DNA of 64,000 nt from contig CM034600.1 of NCBI GenBank assembly GCA_020091685.1, forward strand, positions 35,255,077-35,319,076. The letters are read 5' to 3'. The stretch is from Lutjanus erythropterus. Its lineage: Eukaryota; Chordata; Actinopteri; Lutjaniformes; Lutjanidae. Position 1 is the stretch's first letter. The number at the start of each line of letters is the position of its first letter. Shown here piece after piece: positions 50,201 to 59,210 of this stretch. Under the pieces are notes generated by a model. The model saw only the letters and a list, made by a program, of their open reading frames with translations. It was not told where the DNA came from and made no database searches. Position numbers and translations under genes: made by a program.

Positions 50201-53200
50201 CGTGATGTTTGACTTGACTCCCTCAATTACAGCCATCACAGATCCCTCGCTGCTCTCGACAATGACAGATTCCTCTCATCTTCAGAGTGGAGTGCAATGA
50301 GACTCACACATACATGCACCTTTGACATTCGGCTCTAAAATTGTACAACGTGATGATTCACAGAGATCAGAGTTGTTTGAAATGTGCTTCAGTTATCATC
50401 TCATTAAAAAAATTCCTCTCACAGCACAACTCCACACCTCACTATTGTGATCACTTTCAAATGGAAAATCTCCCGAGGAATGCAGTGTACGACTGCACGC
50501 TGCCAACAGCCCACACACGGGATTGGTCAGATAGAAAAGTGAATGCCATCATAAGAACTGTTTCCACTGTTTCCACTGGGCACAAGGGAAAAACATGTAA
50601 ATGTGGAGTGTAAATGTTTGGCTTGTTTGAGAACACAAATTTCTTGCCAAGACGGCTCCAATGGACATGTTGTTTTCTCTGGGACCTAACAGATGTGTAA
50701 TAGGATAAACTTACAAACTACCCAAGAAAAGAAACCACTTTTCATGGTGTGTGGCATTTTTTTTTTCTTGTACAGAAACCTGGATGGGGTGGCACCAACA
50801 AATGCGACCTTGAGTACAACCACTTCCACAGATGTCAAGCTTAAAGCTCAGGTTCTCATCAGAGGTGACAATGTTTGGCAAAGACACTATCTGGCATAAC
50901 ACTGAGTCTTAAGAGTGATTATGTCATTACCTTCTGATTGTGGGAGATGAGATGAAAAGAATGTTAGAGAGGGAGGCACAGGGGGCTAATCCTCGCCGAG
51001 GTGTTCTCTTTCAGGACCCTTTCTATGGGGCTTTGTGAGGGGCTTACACGGCATGCTGCCCCAGTTTTCGGGGCCGCACCGCCCCTATCGGATGTCCCAG
51101 ACACAGCGGAGTCAGACTAGGCCTGTGAATGACAGAATCAATGGGCTGGGAACAACATCGCCATAGGTCTTTAAATATCTGCCCACCTAACTTTCCCAGG
51201 AGTTACATCATGGCAGCAGGCCTGTGAGGGACCTCAGGGGAAACAGTCTGTGAAGACACCCGGCTCCCTGTGGGTCGACTCAGAGGAGTGAGATCCCGGT
51301 GGGGTGCAATCTTCAGCAGGCTTGAGGGTTGACACAAGGTCATCCTTCATAGCCTCTGCTTTTACAGGGCAAACCAAGTCAAATAAACACCGCCAGGCCG
51401 CAACCACCTACAATGTGTTCTTAAAGATACAAAGGAGACCTCACTGCTCGGTTTCGTGGGGGGAAAAAAACGTGGTGAAGGTTACGGTTAGGATTCCAGA
51501 GGCTGCTGGCTGCTGGTAGGAGCTGAAGGCTGGTATATAGGGCAGTGAGAGTTATATGAGAATGCCAACATAATGGGTGGGCTGAAAGCAAAACAAATAG
51601 CCTGTTGGAAAAGCCTCGCAAATATGCAACACCAGCAATAAACCAATAAATAACAGAGTCAAGGGCCAACTGTTGCTCCTGAAAATGGAATCACACCACT
51701 GTAATGCAGCTCTGTTAGAGGAGTGCGTTTCTAATGAAAACAACGCTGGTTCTTCAGTATTTTCCACTTGTTGTCATAGTAACAATTCTCTCTAAACTCT
51801 AAATGTTTTATTTTTCAGTTATTGTGTTTATAACTTCATTTCCTGCTGCAGAGACAAGGTGTATACATAACTTATCTCCTTCTGCCAAATACATGAAAGT
51901 TCACTCCATCCTGATTTGTTCACATAGTCTGGAAAATTGGTGACAGACACCCGCAGCGCGCACTAATTGATGCATTGATCAGCCTTTAGATGTCCACATT
52001 CCTGGCATACCTCTGGAACTCATCCATTTAGTGTTTCACACATTTTGGTCCGTCTCACTGTCTGAGGCTTGACCCAGAGGGGCACACCTGTCCTGTCCTA
52101 GTTTTTACCTTCGCCACAATTTATCTGCCCTGCATATTGCCTGTGCTGACAAGAAATCTGCACATATCTTACATATCTGCAGGCTGACTTCAAACTTTAA
52201 TGTGCACCACTGCTTTTATATATGCAATATTATCATAAGGACATGTGACAGGTACAAGGGCATCACTTTGTGATGGAAAATGATGAAAAAAACTTTTTAA
52301 ATGGATTTAAACATATGCGATTTTTGCAATATAAAGGAGGGTTATTATGAGGTCAAAGCAGATAATTACAGCAAGTTGGGGAAAACAAGTTCATAACAGC
52401 GCATTCAAAGGACTTAGCCAAGGCTAGCCTACTACAGAGGCGACAATACAAAAATACTCAGCATAAAATGCAAAATAACATCAACAGCATAAGTGGGCTA
52501 ACAGGGATCCATTACATCACATCTTCCACACCATGCCAATCAATTGTACAATGCCAGTATCACATCTACTGTAGAAAGCGCCAGCTCATGCCAGTCAACT
52601 GAGTGATAACAACATCCAAACTCAGTGCCCTAAAATATGACAAAACAGAAACAGCTGAAGGAATAATGTTAACAATGTAAGCTAAAGATAATAACTCGAC
52701 TTTACCTTTAGATTTAGTTAACATTTCTTGGTACAAGCAATTTTTCAGAATATTTTAACCAACTAGAAAAGTCAGCTTCACTAAAAATTGCACTGTGAAT
52801 TCTGGATGTTGAAAAGCTGAAACTAAATTGCACTGCTGGATTTTAAAGTTGAATAATGTCAATAATCTATGAAAGATGTAGAACTTTTTAAAGATTCTTG
52901 AAAAGCTGATGCTGAACTGAATTGCTGGCTTTAATTGGTATAAAGCAGCAGGTGAGAGAGTATCAATAGTTGGAAAAGAGGCAAAGTGTGCTATAAGCTG
53001 GAAGCTAAATTGAATTACTGGCTTTAAAGTGATGGGGAGAAAACTGGCGTGCCCCCAGTGTGAAAGACACCTACAGACACTTTAAATTGTAAAACAAGTT
53101 TACACATTTAATTGTTACATTAGACAGTTTTAGTCACTACCTTGATGCTTCCACCGACCTCTTCACTGTTGGACAGAGTAGCGTTGTAGGTCTCTGTGTG

Positions 53201-53320
53201 TTGTGGGGTGGTCTCCTTTGGCCTCTTTCTCTCTTTCTTGGCATCCACCCCATCCAGAAGGACACACTGAGTCCAAAACACTGCAACCACCACTGCCAGA
53301 GGCCCAGCCCCACACCACAT
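33535..53320 (-). CDS. c1qtnf12: C1q and TNF related protein 12 (adipolin), complete coding gene, 8 coding exons
   Basis: The coding join on the minus strand is 53320-53141, 41311-41207, 39992-39881, 39755-39571, 38029-37921, 37772-37679, 33796-33718 and 33633-33535. The total is 963 nt, or 320 residues plus TAG, and every intron is GT-AG with phases that close exactly. The protein matches the adipolin/CTRP12 family end to end (human is about 302 residues). It has a hydrophobic signal peptide (about 1-27), sequon N46-A-T, the conserved block around 72-80 (SWMDFVKRP), a basic cluster at 87-93, six Gly-X-Y triplets (about 97-114), helical [18 protein letters not shown], and a C1q/TNF domain from about 190 to 320 with the ICIESLC cysteines C253 and C258. 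Known for the family: a secreted adipose hormone that improves insulin action and is cleaved by furin-like convertases. Inferred: the same role in fish. The start is the first ATG after an in-frame stop at 53341-53339. Confidence 0.95.
33718..33796 (-). CDS. c1qtnf12: c1qtnf12 coding exon 7 (C1q domain)
   Basis: One base plus 26 codons. The acceptor is atgattacag and the donor CAG|GTGAGC. It encodes [15 protein letters not shown] then [11 protein letters not shown], close to human GLESNSRVFTLQVQGLLQLQ. The preceding intron (33797-37678) is 3.9 kb and repeat-rich. Confidence 0.95.
33797..37678 (-). other. c1qtnf12: c1qtnf12 intron 6, with four repeat relics
   Basis: 33955-34440 looks like a hAT-type fragment (gatttccgactcagagg). 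34940-35765 looks like one element whose ends mirror each other (tacttggtcaaaa / gaccaaacaattta). 35232-35273 is (CA)n. 36925-37510 is a MITE with inverted ends (ttacacctggcattaac ... cacttgtgatca-type). No other gene was seen. Confidence 0.5.
36925..37510. mobile_element. MITE with 'TTTACACCTGGCATTAAC' terminus
   Basis: Left end ccttgtttacacctggcatt, then ctgatcacaagtggaaggc. Right end ttcttaacacctgtactta, then gtctgcttgtgatcaccc, the inverse. It carries ccacattggcccagaccacc inside. No coding capacity. Confidence 0.6.
37679..37772 (-). CDS. c1qtnf12: c1qtnf12 coding exon 6 (C1q domain, cysteine pair)
   Basis: Two bases, 30 codons, two bases. The acceptor is cctcctgacag and the donor is AC|GTAGGT. 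A second in-frame GT three bases on was rejected because the codon split AC|C gives the family threonine in RYTSLE. It carries [12 protein letters not shown] with C253 and C258. The intron to exon 5 is 148 bp. Confidence 0.93.
37921..38029 (-). CDS. c1qtnf12: c1qtnf12 coding exon 5 (C1q domain)
   Basis: Thirty-six codons plus one base. The acceptor is tctgctttcag and the donor CATTG|GTAAAT. It contains [11 protein letters not shown] then [19 protein letters not shown], the characteristic C1q-domain strands (human GRFTAPVSGIFQFSASLHV). Confidence 0.95.
38030..39570 (-). other. c1qtnf12: c1qtnf12 intron 4
   Basis: 1.54 kb without a recognisable gene. 38215-38500 has TAGC-rich text of the kind seen in several fish repeats but was not assigned. 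Confidence 0.6.
39571..39755 (-). CDS. c1qtnf12: c1qtnf12 coding exon 4 (stalk and start of C1q-like domain)
   Basis: Two bases plus 61 codons. The acceptor is tttctgtcag and the donor ACA|GTATGT. It encodes ATERR, a variable linker, then [20 protein letters not shown] and ELQNFQT, equivalent to human GEAFHCRLQGP, VDKRTLVEL and GFQ. The intron to exon 3 is only 125 bp. Confidence 0.94.
39881..39992 (-). CDS. c1qtnf12: c1qtnf12 coding exon 3 (collagen-like stretch)
   Basis: Thirty-seven codons plus one base. The acceptor is ctccactag and the donor AAAG|GTAAAA. It begins [13 protein letters not shown]: six full Gly-X-Y triplets, then [17 protein letters not shown], which corresponds to human AEVTAETLLHEFQELLK. 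The split codon G|AG restores the family KEATERR junction with the next exon. Confidence 0.94.
40335..40795 (+). mobile_element. dispersed element with helicase-like fragment, copy 2 (in c1qtnf12 intron 2)
   Basis: Same order of landmarks as the minus strand at 14400-14860: gtgtccgcgctaaaagtgg, ggactactggcagctatgg, gaagaggtgagcgtagatac, gtgcctgcccttttccaaa, aaccatctggcgtgtcagg. This copy has lost the open frame. Confidence 0.6.
41207..41311 (-). CDS. c1qtnf12: c1qtnf12 coding exon 2 (residues 61-95, basic cleavage-like site)
   Basis: Thirty-five codons, phase 0 at both ends. The acceptor is ttctgctgcag and the donor CTG|GTAAGG. It holds the family block [10 protein letters not shown] (human has TWLNFVRRP), then K87-C-R-K-R-K-R93. 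This basic run is a credible proprotein-convertase site, placed just before the collagen stretch as in mammalian adipolin. Confidence 0.94.
43001..44105. mobile_element. foldback element arms enclosing other repeats
   Basis: Left end at 43001 (tggtttggacattttgggaa, atacgta). The inverted right end is at 43990-44105 (gagcctggttagctgtttcc, aagctaagctaaccag, gaaattttccaaactattcc). Enclosed at 43400-43570 is a second repeat (gatgacagct-type, tactgcgcagactctaaatg, acgtcacc). Confidence 0.5.
44768..45070 (-). CDS. unrecognised ATG-initiated 100-codon frame inside c1qtnf12 intron 1
   Basis: Opens with a true ATG at 45070 and reads [14 protein letters not shown], then [16 protein letters not shown]. 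The first 33 codons favour G or C in the third position, unlike the surrounding AT-rich intron. The frame is not low-complexity or recognisably transposon-like. A fair acceptor (cacctgctgacag, ending at 45104) lies upstream, and a possible donor AG|GTACGC follows the LIQ codons near 44967. I recognise no family. It could be a small gene, an exon of an overlapping transcript, a conserved noncoding element read by chance, or simply chance. Confidence 0.2.
   Translation of the reverse strand: MIKAGALVFFISSQTDTWIRSLPTLFHELYVLIQRYAWESIVYFTPQSIAASERLNTSDRFFCVIKQYGFHVCMCGVFDVLRRDRDSPAYNESDFFWQVV
45285..46640. mobile_element. composite of hAT-like and other repeats, parallel to 8419-9478
   Basis: 45290-45349 (aagtaaaagtgcc ... 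gtacttaaagta) and about 46560-46640 (ggagtaaagtacaaatacct, acttaagtacag) are parts of the hAT-like family. 46120-46260 (ccaaagggtcgcatgataaa, ggggtcatgagatgat) is the 'GGTTCCCAAAC'-type element. 45620-45760 (ctacccaagaagtttgg) is antisense to the repeat at 48325-48500. 45905-46015 (agaaatagtccagcacataa) is a piece of the foldback family. Confidence 0.5.
48310..48500 (+). repeat. dispersed 'GGTTAGGTTTAGG' repeat
   Basis: cttggctaggtttaggcacc, ttcttggttaggtttagaaa, then aactcaggtctcctgtgtg. Common non-coding fish repeat. Confidence 0.55.
48590..48975. mobile_element. foldback element, tandem copy 1
   Basis: Left arm gaatagtttgacattttg, agcttagcataaaaaatg; centre aagccgtacaaaaaccaaa; inverted right arm gacagagccaggccagat, gctaagctaacc. 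Same family as 24575-25070 and 43001-44105. Confidence 0.65.
49030..49385. mobile_element. foldback element, tandem copy 2 (most complete)
   Basis: About 355 bp. The left arm (accacattttgggggaaac, gccaagagatgagaaaactg, agttagcttagcttgg) is matched by the inverted right arm (gacagagccaggctagctgt, catctaactcttggcaagaa, tttcccaaaatgtcaaac). Together with the copy 55 bp to its left it forms a pair. Confidence 0.7.
52770..53035. repeat. three diverged tandem units next to c1qtnf12 exon 1
   Basis: Units around 52811 (gaaaagctgaaactaaattg), 52899 (gaaaagctgatgctgaactg) and 52994 (taagctggaagctaaattga), each followed by '(c/t)tgctggmtttaaagt'-like text. Spacing is about 90-95 bp. Confidence 0.6.
53141..53320 (-). 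CDS. c1qtnf12: c1qtnf12 coding exon 1 (signal peptide, residues 1-60)
   Basis: Sixty codons beginning [12 protein letters not shown] and ending EVGGSIK. The hydrophobic core (about 8-22) followed by DGVDA and KKERKR fits a cleaved signal peptide ending near residue 27. N46-A-T is an N-glycosylation sequon at about the place where the human protein has one. The donor AAG|GTAGTG gives phase 0. In frame upstream there is only TTG, then TGA at 53341-53339, so the ATG at 53320 is the start. A good acceptor (tgtttctgcag) ends at 53354, 33 nt upstream of the ATG, so this may be the second transcribed exon with a noncoding first exon further right. Confidence 0.93.
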
Positions 53321-53354
53321 CTTCACACTGGTTTTCAATCAGCACCAGAGTCCC

Positions 53355-56349
53355 TGCAGAAACAACCTGAATCTTGTGCCAAGGACCAGACAGAAGCTGA
53401 GGATGCCCACAAGGCTCACAGACACAAAGTCCTAACGGGGTAGAAGGAGACCAGAGGAATGCAGCTTCAGGGACTCCCTGTCCAAGAGACTGTCAGACTG
53501 ACTGCTGCCGCCGTTGCTCCCCTTCTTGATGAGCTCTCAGCCAGCACAACGTTGCAGGGGCACTGTTAACTCTAGCCAGAAAGCCAGGAGGCTTACTCAA
53601 CTATGAAATGTGTCAAGCAGAATGGTCCACGGGAATGACAGATCGGCGCAGATCTGACAGCAAATAAACCCATTAGTGAGATTTTTCACGCTTTCTGCTC
53701 TGTTGGGGGGTGAGGTGTAGAAGAGGAGGAGGGGGGGTACAGGGGGCAAAAGAAGAGGCAGCAGAGAGGAGGGGCGTCCAAAGCTGAGGGTGGGCTAGAG
53801 ATGGATGGCAATATTCCCTCTTTCCCCCCGCGCTCTCCTGCTGTTTCTCACACTGAGCAGTGGATCCAGTCTCCAGCAAAGTTGTGCGGTGGCTGGAAAA
53901 GCTGCAAGATCCACAAGAGTTGGGCTTTCATCAAAAGATGCAGTTCGGCGTTCAAATCAATCTGTCTGTCCGCACAGCACGTACCAGCGGAGATGCAGCC
54001 CAACAGGAGATGGATGAGGTCCAGTTTCGATCTTTGCCCAGCCGCCTTCCTTCTTGTTCCTCACAGATATCAGAAAACATAAAAGTTCACAGGTAGCTCT
54101 TCTGCCTCTGCCTGATATAACTCAGGTGCTCCCTTCTAACTCTCCCAACAAGTCAAGTCCAAGGCCACGTGCAACTTTCACATCAGAGAGCTATGATTTG
54201 TTGTGTAGTAGGTCCGTTGCTCTCCCTGTCCCTCTGGTCTCAGTTGCTCGTTTGCTCTGACTGAGCTTACAGGAGGGCTCAGAGTGGAGTTTTATCATCA
54301 CCCTTTCTCCCTCCCGCTTCTCTTTCTCCCCCTCTCCCTCCACTCCCTCTCCCTGTCTCTCCTCTCCCTTGCCTCTATTGGCAACCTTACTGGCTTATTC
54401 AGCTCTGTTTTATCTCATAGATGAAATGCTCAAGCTGAAGAGGTTCTTTGGCAGACAAGTTGGCTGTGTGTATAAAGTCGTGTATCTGTCTGAGAGTGTC
54501 TGTCATTTTGGCTCAATATTAGCCTACTCTACCAAAGCCCTGTGTTTAGATCCAAGCAAGAAATATAAATGCACTTTTTGGGACCTTAAGGCATTATCTT
54601 GTGTAATCTGCTGCTTGAAAACCTCCAAAGAATCCTGACTTTGCCATGTACAGTGCAAGCCAAATTTGTTTTATTCCATTTTGATGTTCAGTAAAATGTC
54701 TCACTTTTCTTGGATGCCCTTTTAGAAAAAGATTTGAAGTTAATACTTGTATTTCAAGTAGTGTAAATTGCAGGTTTCAGTCAATAACATATGGTGTGAA
54801 CAAATTGTCAGTGTCTGTGTTCCTACAATCAGCTCATTTGTCTAAAAGGTATCCAGCCCTCTCATACTCTTATTAGGATAAATAACATGTTAGACCATGA
54901 GTGCCTACCAGATTTTTTTTTAACTTCACAACTTAAACTTTGAGACTGTTTGACTGGTCGACTTGCTGTTATTACATTTTAACACAGTGCCACCCAGAGG
55001 CAGAAGCTTGCATTACAAATAACTAACCAGTACCTTTCCAGTATGGCTCCATTCTGGTGCCATACTAGTTCCTGTATCCGCTGGCTCATCTGTCTGAAAA
55101 CACTGCAGCAGCCAACAGTCAAGCTGGCCAGAGGGAAACACAACAAAACAGGAAATTGGGCAATATTTTTTTTCAAACAAGACAACCATGTTTTCATGTG
55201 TGCTTTTTGTGCATCAATGCCCTACTTTGTCCCTCATCAACCATTTATTACTCTAGCTAACTATTTAAGCTTAACATTTACCCCCACTTTTTTTTCTATT
55301 TCACAGGAAAATGTTAACATATTTCTTTCTTGTAACTTTTTAGTTGTGTAATTAATGTACTCTGAAGAAAAAAACAGAACTCGGAAGTTACAGTTAATTT
55401 CCATATCCTGTCTATAAAAAAGACAGACCACATGAGGAAATATGTGTCTGCTGCATCTGTGTCCGTCTTCTTCAAAATGACAATATCCCTATTGGTAGTA
55501 TATGATACTTTAAAGTAGGATCATCTATTAAAAGTTCATTGGCAGAATTGGGTCTTTTGGACTGGAGTACACTATGATCCCAATATATTGGTATTTTTAA
55601 AAAGCACAAAGTAAAAAAAAATCACATAAAAAATGATGCAACAATACATTAAATATCGCAATATCACAATAAAGAAAATGTCTCAATACTGTCTGTACCG
55701 AGCAGTGAAAATATCTACCATGATATTATATAGTTAACTACTTTATTTTGTTATTTTTATTTTGTAACTGTATTTTAAGTGATTGCTGCATTGTTTCTGT
55801 TTTACAGTTGTACAAACACAGCTGGCTACTTCCATTTAATTTTGCTTCATATTTCCTATAAAAAGAAAAGCAGCATTTTAAGTTAAAAGTAAGAATGATT
55901 TATACAAACAAAAAATGCTGCACACATCAAATGTATTATTTTATAAAGTACTTTTTAAATTCAAGTCATCATTTTCTTTGTTTTTTAATATTATTTAACA
56001 TAGACTTTTTACTGTATAATTTAACATACCATCAGTTTTTGTTTTGTTACATCCCTAGAAGTGATTAGGGATAAATTGATTGATAAAGTCATTAACTACT
56101 GGACTGATAGAATAAAGCACCTGTTGGGCACTGATTCCTAAACATTTTTCTGGCAGTCAAACAAATCAGAATTTCCTTGTTTTCAAATTAGTTGTGCAAC
56201 TCCAAAATGTTTCCATCAACCCTTTGTCAATGTTATCCTTTGGATACACCCCTGGTTGCTCACAGAACTTCGGTATGAATCTTATTTTGAAAGTGCTGAC
56301 CGGAAGTCTAACATGTGCGTGTTGTTACCTTAACATAATTCATCATAGC
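53355..56349. other. intergenic region between divergent c1qtnf12 and sdf4
   Basis: No coding exon recognised. 53355-54300 is GC-moderate and should contain the c1qtnf12 5' UTR and promoter. No convincing TATA box was found on the minus strand. 54700-56150 is AT-rich. Confidence 0.5.
54296..54375. repeat. polypyrimidine/polypurine tract upstream of c1qtnf12
   Basis: About 80 bp of almost uninterrupted C/T on the plus strand (G/A on minus), about 1 kb upstream of the c1qtnf12 start codon. Such tracts are often near promoters and can form triplex DNA. A regulatory role here is only an inference. Confidence 0.6.
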
Positions 56350-56900
56350 CAGGTTAGCCTAGCTGCTAGCCAGCAACCAGTAACTGACAGGTTGTGTGAA
56401 TTAACGCGAACTGGAACATCGTCAGGGGTTTTCCCGTCGTCCCGTCTTTCTTCTGTGGTGTTTTCAGACAGAGCCGTCCCACAGCCTGCAGTGGGTGTTG
56501 TTGTGGGAGAGCCACGTGTACAGGAACTGGAATCTGACAGCTTGCCTGACTTGAAATACCGCAGGTCTGTAATAGTGGGAAGTCCAGCTACCATTAGCTA
56601 GTCAGCTGCCTGGTACTTATACTGCGGCAGCTAGTCGTCTCTCATTTCCAAAGTCGCCTGAACTTCTCCACAGTGTCGTGCTCGGACGGTAGGTCGTTCT
56701 CTGAGAGCATCGTCTTCTTTCACCACTTAACGTTATATTTAGACTATTTACTGACACCCACCGGCGCTAACCTATAGCGTTAATGTATTATTAGCCTGCT
56801 TGTGTTAGCCACTTAGCTAGCACAGTCAACTGCGGTGTCAAATAATTCGAATGACGTGACGAGGCTCGCGAGCTAACCGTTATTTACTTTAAGAAACTGT
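56350..56900 (+). promoter_or_regulatory. sdf4: CpG-rich probable sdf4 promoter
   Basis: This stretch has clearly more CpG dinucleotides than its surroundings (clusters at 56400-56475, 56625-56700 and 56820-56880) and no obvious TATA box. It lies 2.2 kb before the sdf4 start exon, which has an acceptor just before the ATG and therefore needs an upstream noncoding exon. That fits a TATA-less housekeeping promoter. Start-site mapping is not possible from sequence alone. Confidence 0.5.
56600..56688 (+). other. sdf4: candidate noncoding first exon of sdf4
   Basis: A strong donor, GGACG|GTAGGT, sits at 56688/56689 in the CpG-rich patch. Splicing from it to 58894 or 58898 would give a short 5' UTR. 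The left boundary is arbitrary. Confidence 0.4.
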
Positions 56901-57435
56901 TGCCTTATAAGCACGTAGCGTTAGACTAATTACTGCCGGTAAATTACGATAAAGTGGGTAATGTGAGCATAGTTTAGATTAACATACATAAATAGCGATG
57001 TAAAGGTGTGACAGTGAAGTCTTGGTCATAACCTTATGTATCAGATCACATCTTGTTACTTCACGTTTGTTTTACGATGTTGAAATTGCCTGTGAACCTG
57101 CCTTTTACTGTGTTTGATAGTCGGTGTGGATTAACGTGCGTTTGTTTTGATTTGACCGCCCATATTTGCGAATTCCTGGATGTTAAAGGTTTTTGTTGAC
57201 ACTAGCTGTTCTGATCCTACAATATTCTCAGGATTATTGCATCCTCATGAATTCCTCGTATCTGAAGTCGTGTAAGTACAGAGAACGGTTGACGTAAACG
57301 GGATTTTCCGAGAGGGTCAGGTGGGTGTGTTGTACAGAAAATCCCATTGGACGTGAACGCCGCATTAAAGATGAGGCAGTAGTGTCTACAAGTGATGATG
57401 TGTACCAACATTATCTTTGATAGTTTGTGTCTGTA

Positions 57436-57768
57436 TAGGGATGGGCAATATATCGATATTATATCATTTTGTGATATGACACTAGATATTGTAATCTAGT
57501 TATATCGTGATATGGCGTAAGTGTTGTCTTTTCCTGGTTTAAAGGCTGAATTACAGTAAAGTGATGTAATTTCTGTTCTGGCTATTGTAATATTTGCCAC
57601 TTAGCCATTACATCTACATTACTGATAAAAATCACATTGTTTTAATATTTTGTGAAAGCACCAATAATCATCATCCCTAAAATATTGTTGCAGTAGCAAT
57701 ATTTAGGTATTTGGGGAAAAAAAATCGGGATATTTGATTTAGTCATATCACCCAGCAATAATGTAACA
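57436..57768 (+). mobile_element. hAT-type MITE 'GGGATGGGCAATATATCG'
   Basis: Starts gggatgggcaatatatcg, contains aagtgttgtcttttcctgg and tattttgtgaaagcacca, and ends atttgatttagtcatatcac then ccagca. A well-known fish element, inside sdf4 intron 1. Confidence 0.75.
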
Positions 57769-58084
57769 GACTTCCATATTTTAGAATACACAACATGTTC
57801 CCAGTGATGGCTTACATCATCAGTAGTTATCATTATATCACCCAGGCTTAGGTTGGTACCTTTATTTTAGGAGTTAGCTCACATAACCCAGGGTGGAAGT
57901 TAAAAAAATATACAGCCACTCAAGTCTCTTTAGTGTTTTAGCATCTTTCAGCTTATTGTTTTTGTTTTGTTATGTTTGCAGCATTACTGTTTTGGTTCAC
58001 TCTCACTGAACTCATTAAGCCTGTTTCCAGCAGCAGTAGGAATGTGAAAGACGCTCATAATGATTTACAACTACTCACCTTTAG

Positions 58085-58545
58085 GGGTGTAAGAAAATGA
58101 TGATAATGTTGAGTATTGCAATAGCATGTTTGGTGATACTGTATTATGATGATACATGCAAAAATTCCTGGCAGTGGTTATTTTTGTGCTGTAAATACAA
58201 AAGTTTGGCAACTGGACTTCAGAACTAAAGAAGACTCTTGGATGAGAGACAAAACATATTCAAGAACTCTACCAAGTCCAGTTGCCTATGATGACCTTTT
58301 CTATGAACACCTTGACCTGAATGACTGAGAATCTTCAGTTATCATTTAAAAGGAAACCATTTGAACTCAAATTCGATGAATGTGCTTATGCAGTGGTGTG
58401 TTCTTTAAGCTATGACAGTTTAAAAATAGGTATAAAAATAGCAGTATATTACTGTGCTTACAATACTGCAGTATATCACAATATATTGAATCAAAATGCC
58501 TGTGTCATATTAGGTATCTTATCTCCAGATTCTTGCCAATACACA
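58085..58545 (+). mobile_element. MITE-like repeat enclosing a short palindromic-ended insert
   Basis: Ends ggggtgtaagaaaatgatga and cagtatatcacaatatattg resemble a second ATCG-type fish element. 58208-58289 is a different repeat bounded by GGCAACTGGACTT and AAGTCCAGTTGCC. Confidence 0.5.
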
Positions 58546-58639
58546 GCCTGACTCACCTTACACAGGGATCCTCAAATTACGGCCAAAGTGCAAAAACATT
58601 TTGTGCAGCCCCTGAACATGACGTGAAAGGCAGACATAG

Positions 58640-58780
58640 AAGGCTGACATCTCTACAGACAATAACTCATAAATGATAACTCTGCAACCAACAGCAAAAA
58701 AACTAGATGGATAAATAGCACTACAGATCATGGGATAAATATATATTTTTGATTTTGGGGTTTACTGTCCCTTTAAACAT
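58640..58780 (-). repeat. dispersed repeat family (as 13020-13450), partial copy
   Basis: aaggctgacatctctacag, actagatggataaatagcac, tatttttgattttggggtt. It ends 120 bp before the sdf4 start codon. Confidence 0.65.
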
Positions 58781-58899
58781 CAACGGTTAAAAGAAAACAA
58801 CAACCAAAAAAAAATCAGACATCAGTCGTTTTACTTGTAGTTCACTTTCAGCGCACATAACTAACCTTTGCTTTTACATTTACCCTTCTATAGGCAGTC

Positions 58900-59210
58900 A
58901 TGGCTGTTTGGAGAAAATTGTGGTGCAGAAACCTCCTAGCTGTGACTCTGCTTTTCTGTATCCTGCTCCAAACCATCAATGTGCATGCACGGCCAGCCAA
59001 CATGTCATCCTCTAAGGACAAGTCCCCACCAAGCAAGGATGAGAACGAGATTCTTCCCCCGGACCACCTGAACGGGGTGAAGATGGAGATGGATGGCCAC
59101 CTCAATAAGGACTTCCATCAGGAGGTGTTCCTGGGCAAAGAGATGGAGGAGTTTGAAGAGGATTCAGAGCCAAGGAGGAACAGGAAGAAGCTCATTGATA
59201 TTTTCACCAA
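58900..59210 (+). CDS. sdf4: sdf4 first coding exon (signal peptide, acidic N-terminal region)
   Basis: 103 codons plus two bases. The acceptor is either tctatag (58893) or ggcag (58897), 2-6 nt before the ATG. The donor is CCAA|GTAAGA. It encodes the signal peptide, [25 protein letters not shown] and the basic EPRRNRKK stretch. Confidence 0.96.

Larger units (their letters stand above)
41312..53140 (-). other. c1qtnf12: c1qtnf12 intron 1 (11.8 kb)
   Basis: Holds the repeats listed separately (43001-44105, 45285-46640, 48310-49385, 52770-53035). Two GC-richer unannotated patches lie at 47195-47420 and 50985-51300. One unexplained frame is at 44768-45070. Nothing else recognised. Confidence 0.6.

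Noticed and set aside
53338-53346. Longer N-terminus for c1qtnf12 starting six codons upstream (KTSVK before MW).
   Set aside because: The first codon would be TTG, preceded directly by an in-frame TGA. The ATG at 53320 gives the expected signal peptide.
53860-54096. Overlapping plus-strand frames upstream of c1qtnf12 (53801-54260).
   Set aside because: Three frames are open over the same DNA and none shows domain content. They are more likely the antisense of the promoter/5' region.
56194-56601. 135-codon plus-strand frame before the putative sdf4 promoter.
   Set aside because: It has no ATG at its first codon and no known family. The antisense strand is also open over much of it. CpG-rich DNA has few stops, so openness is expected.
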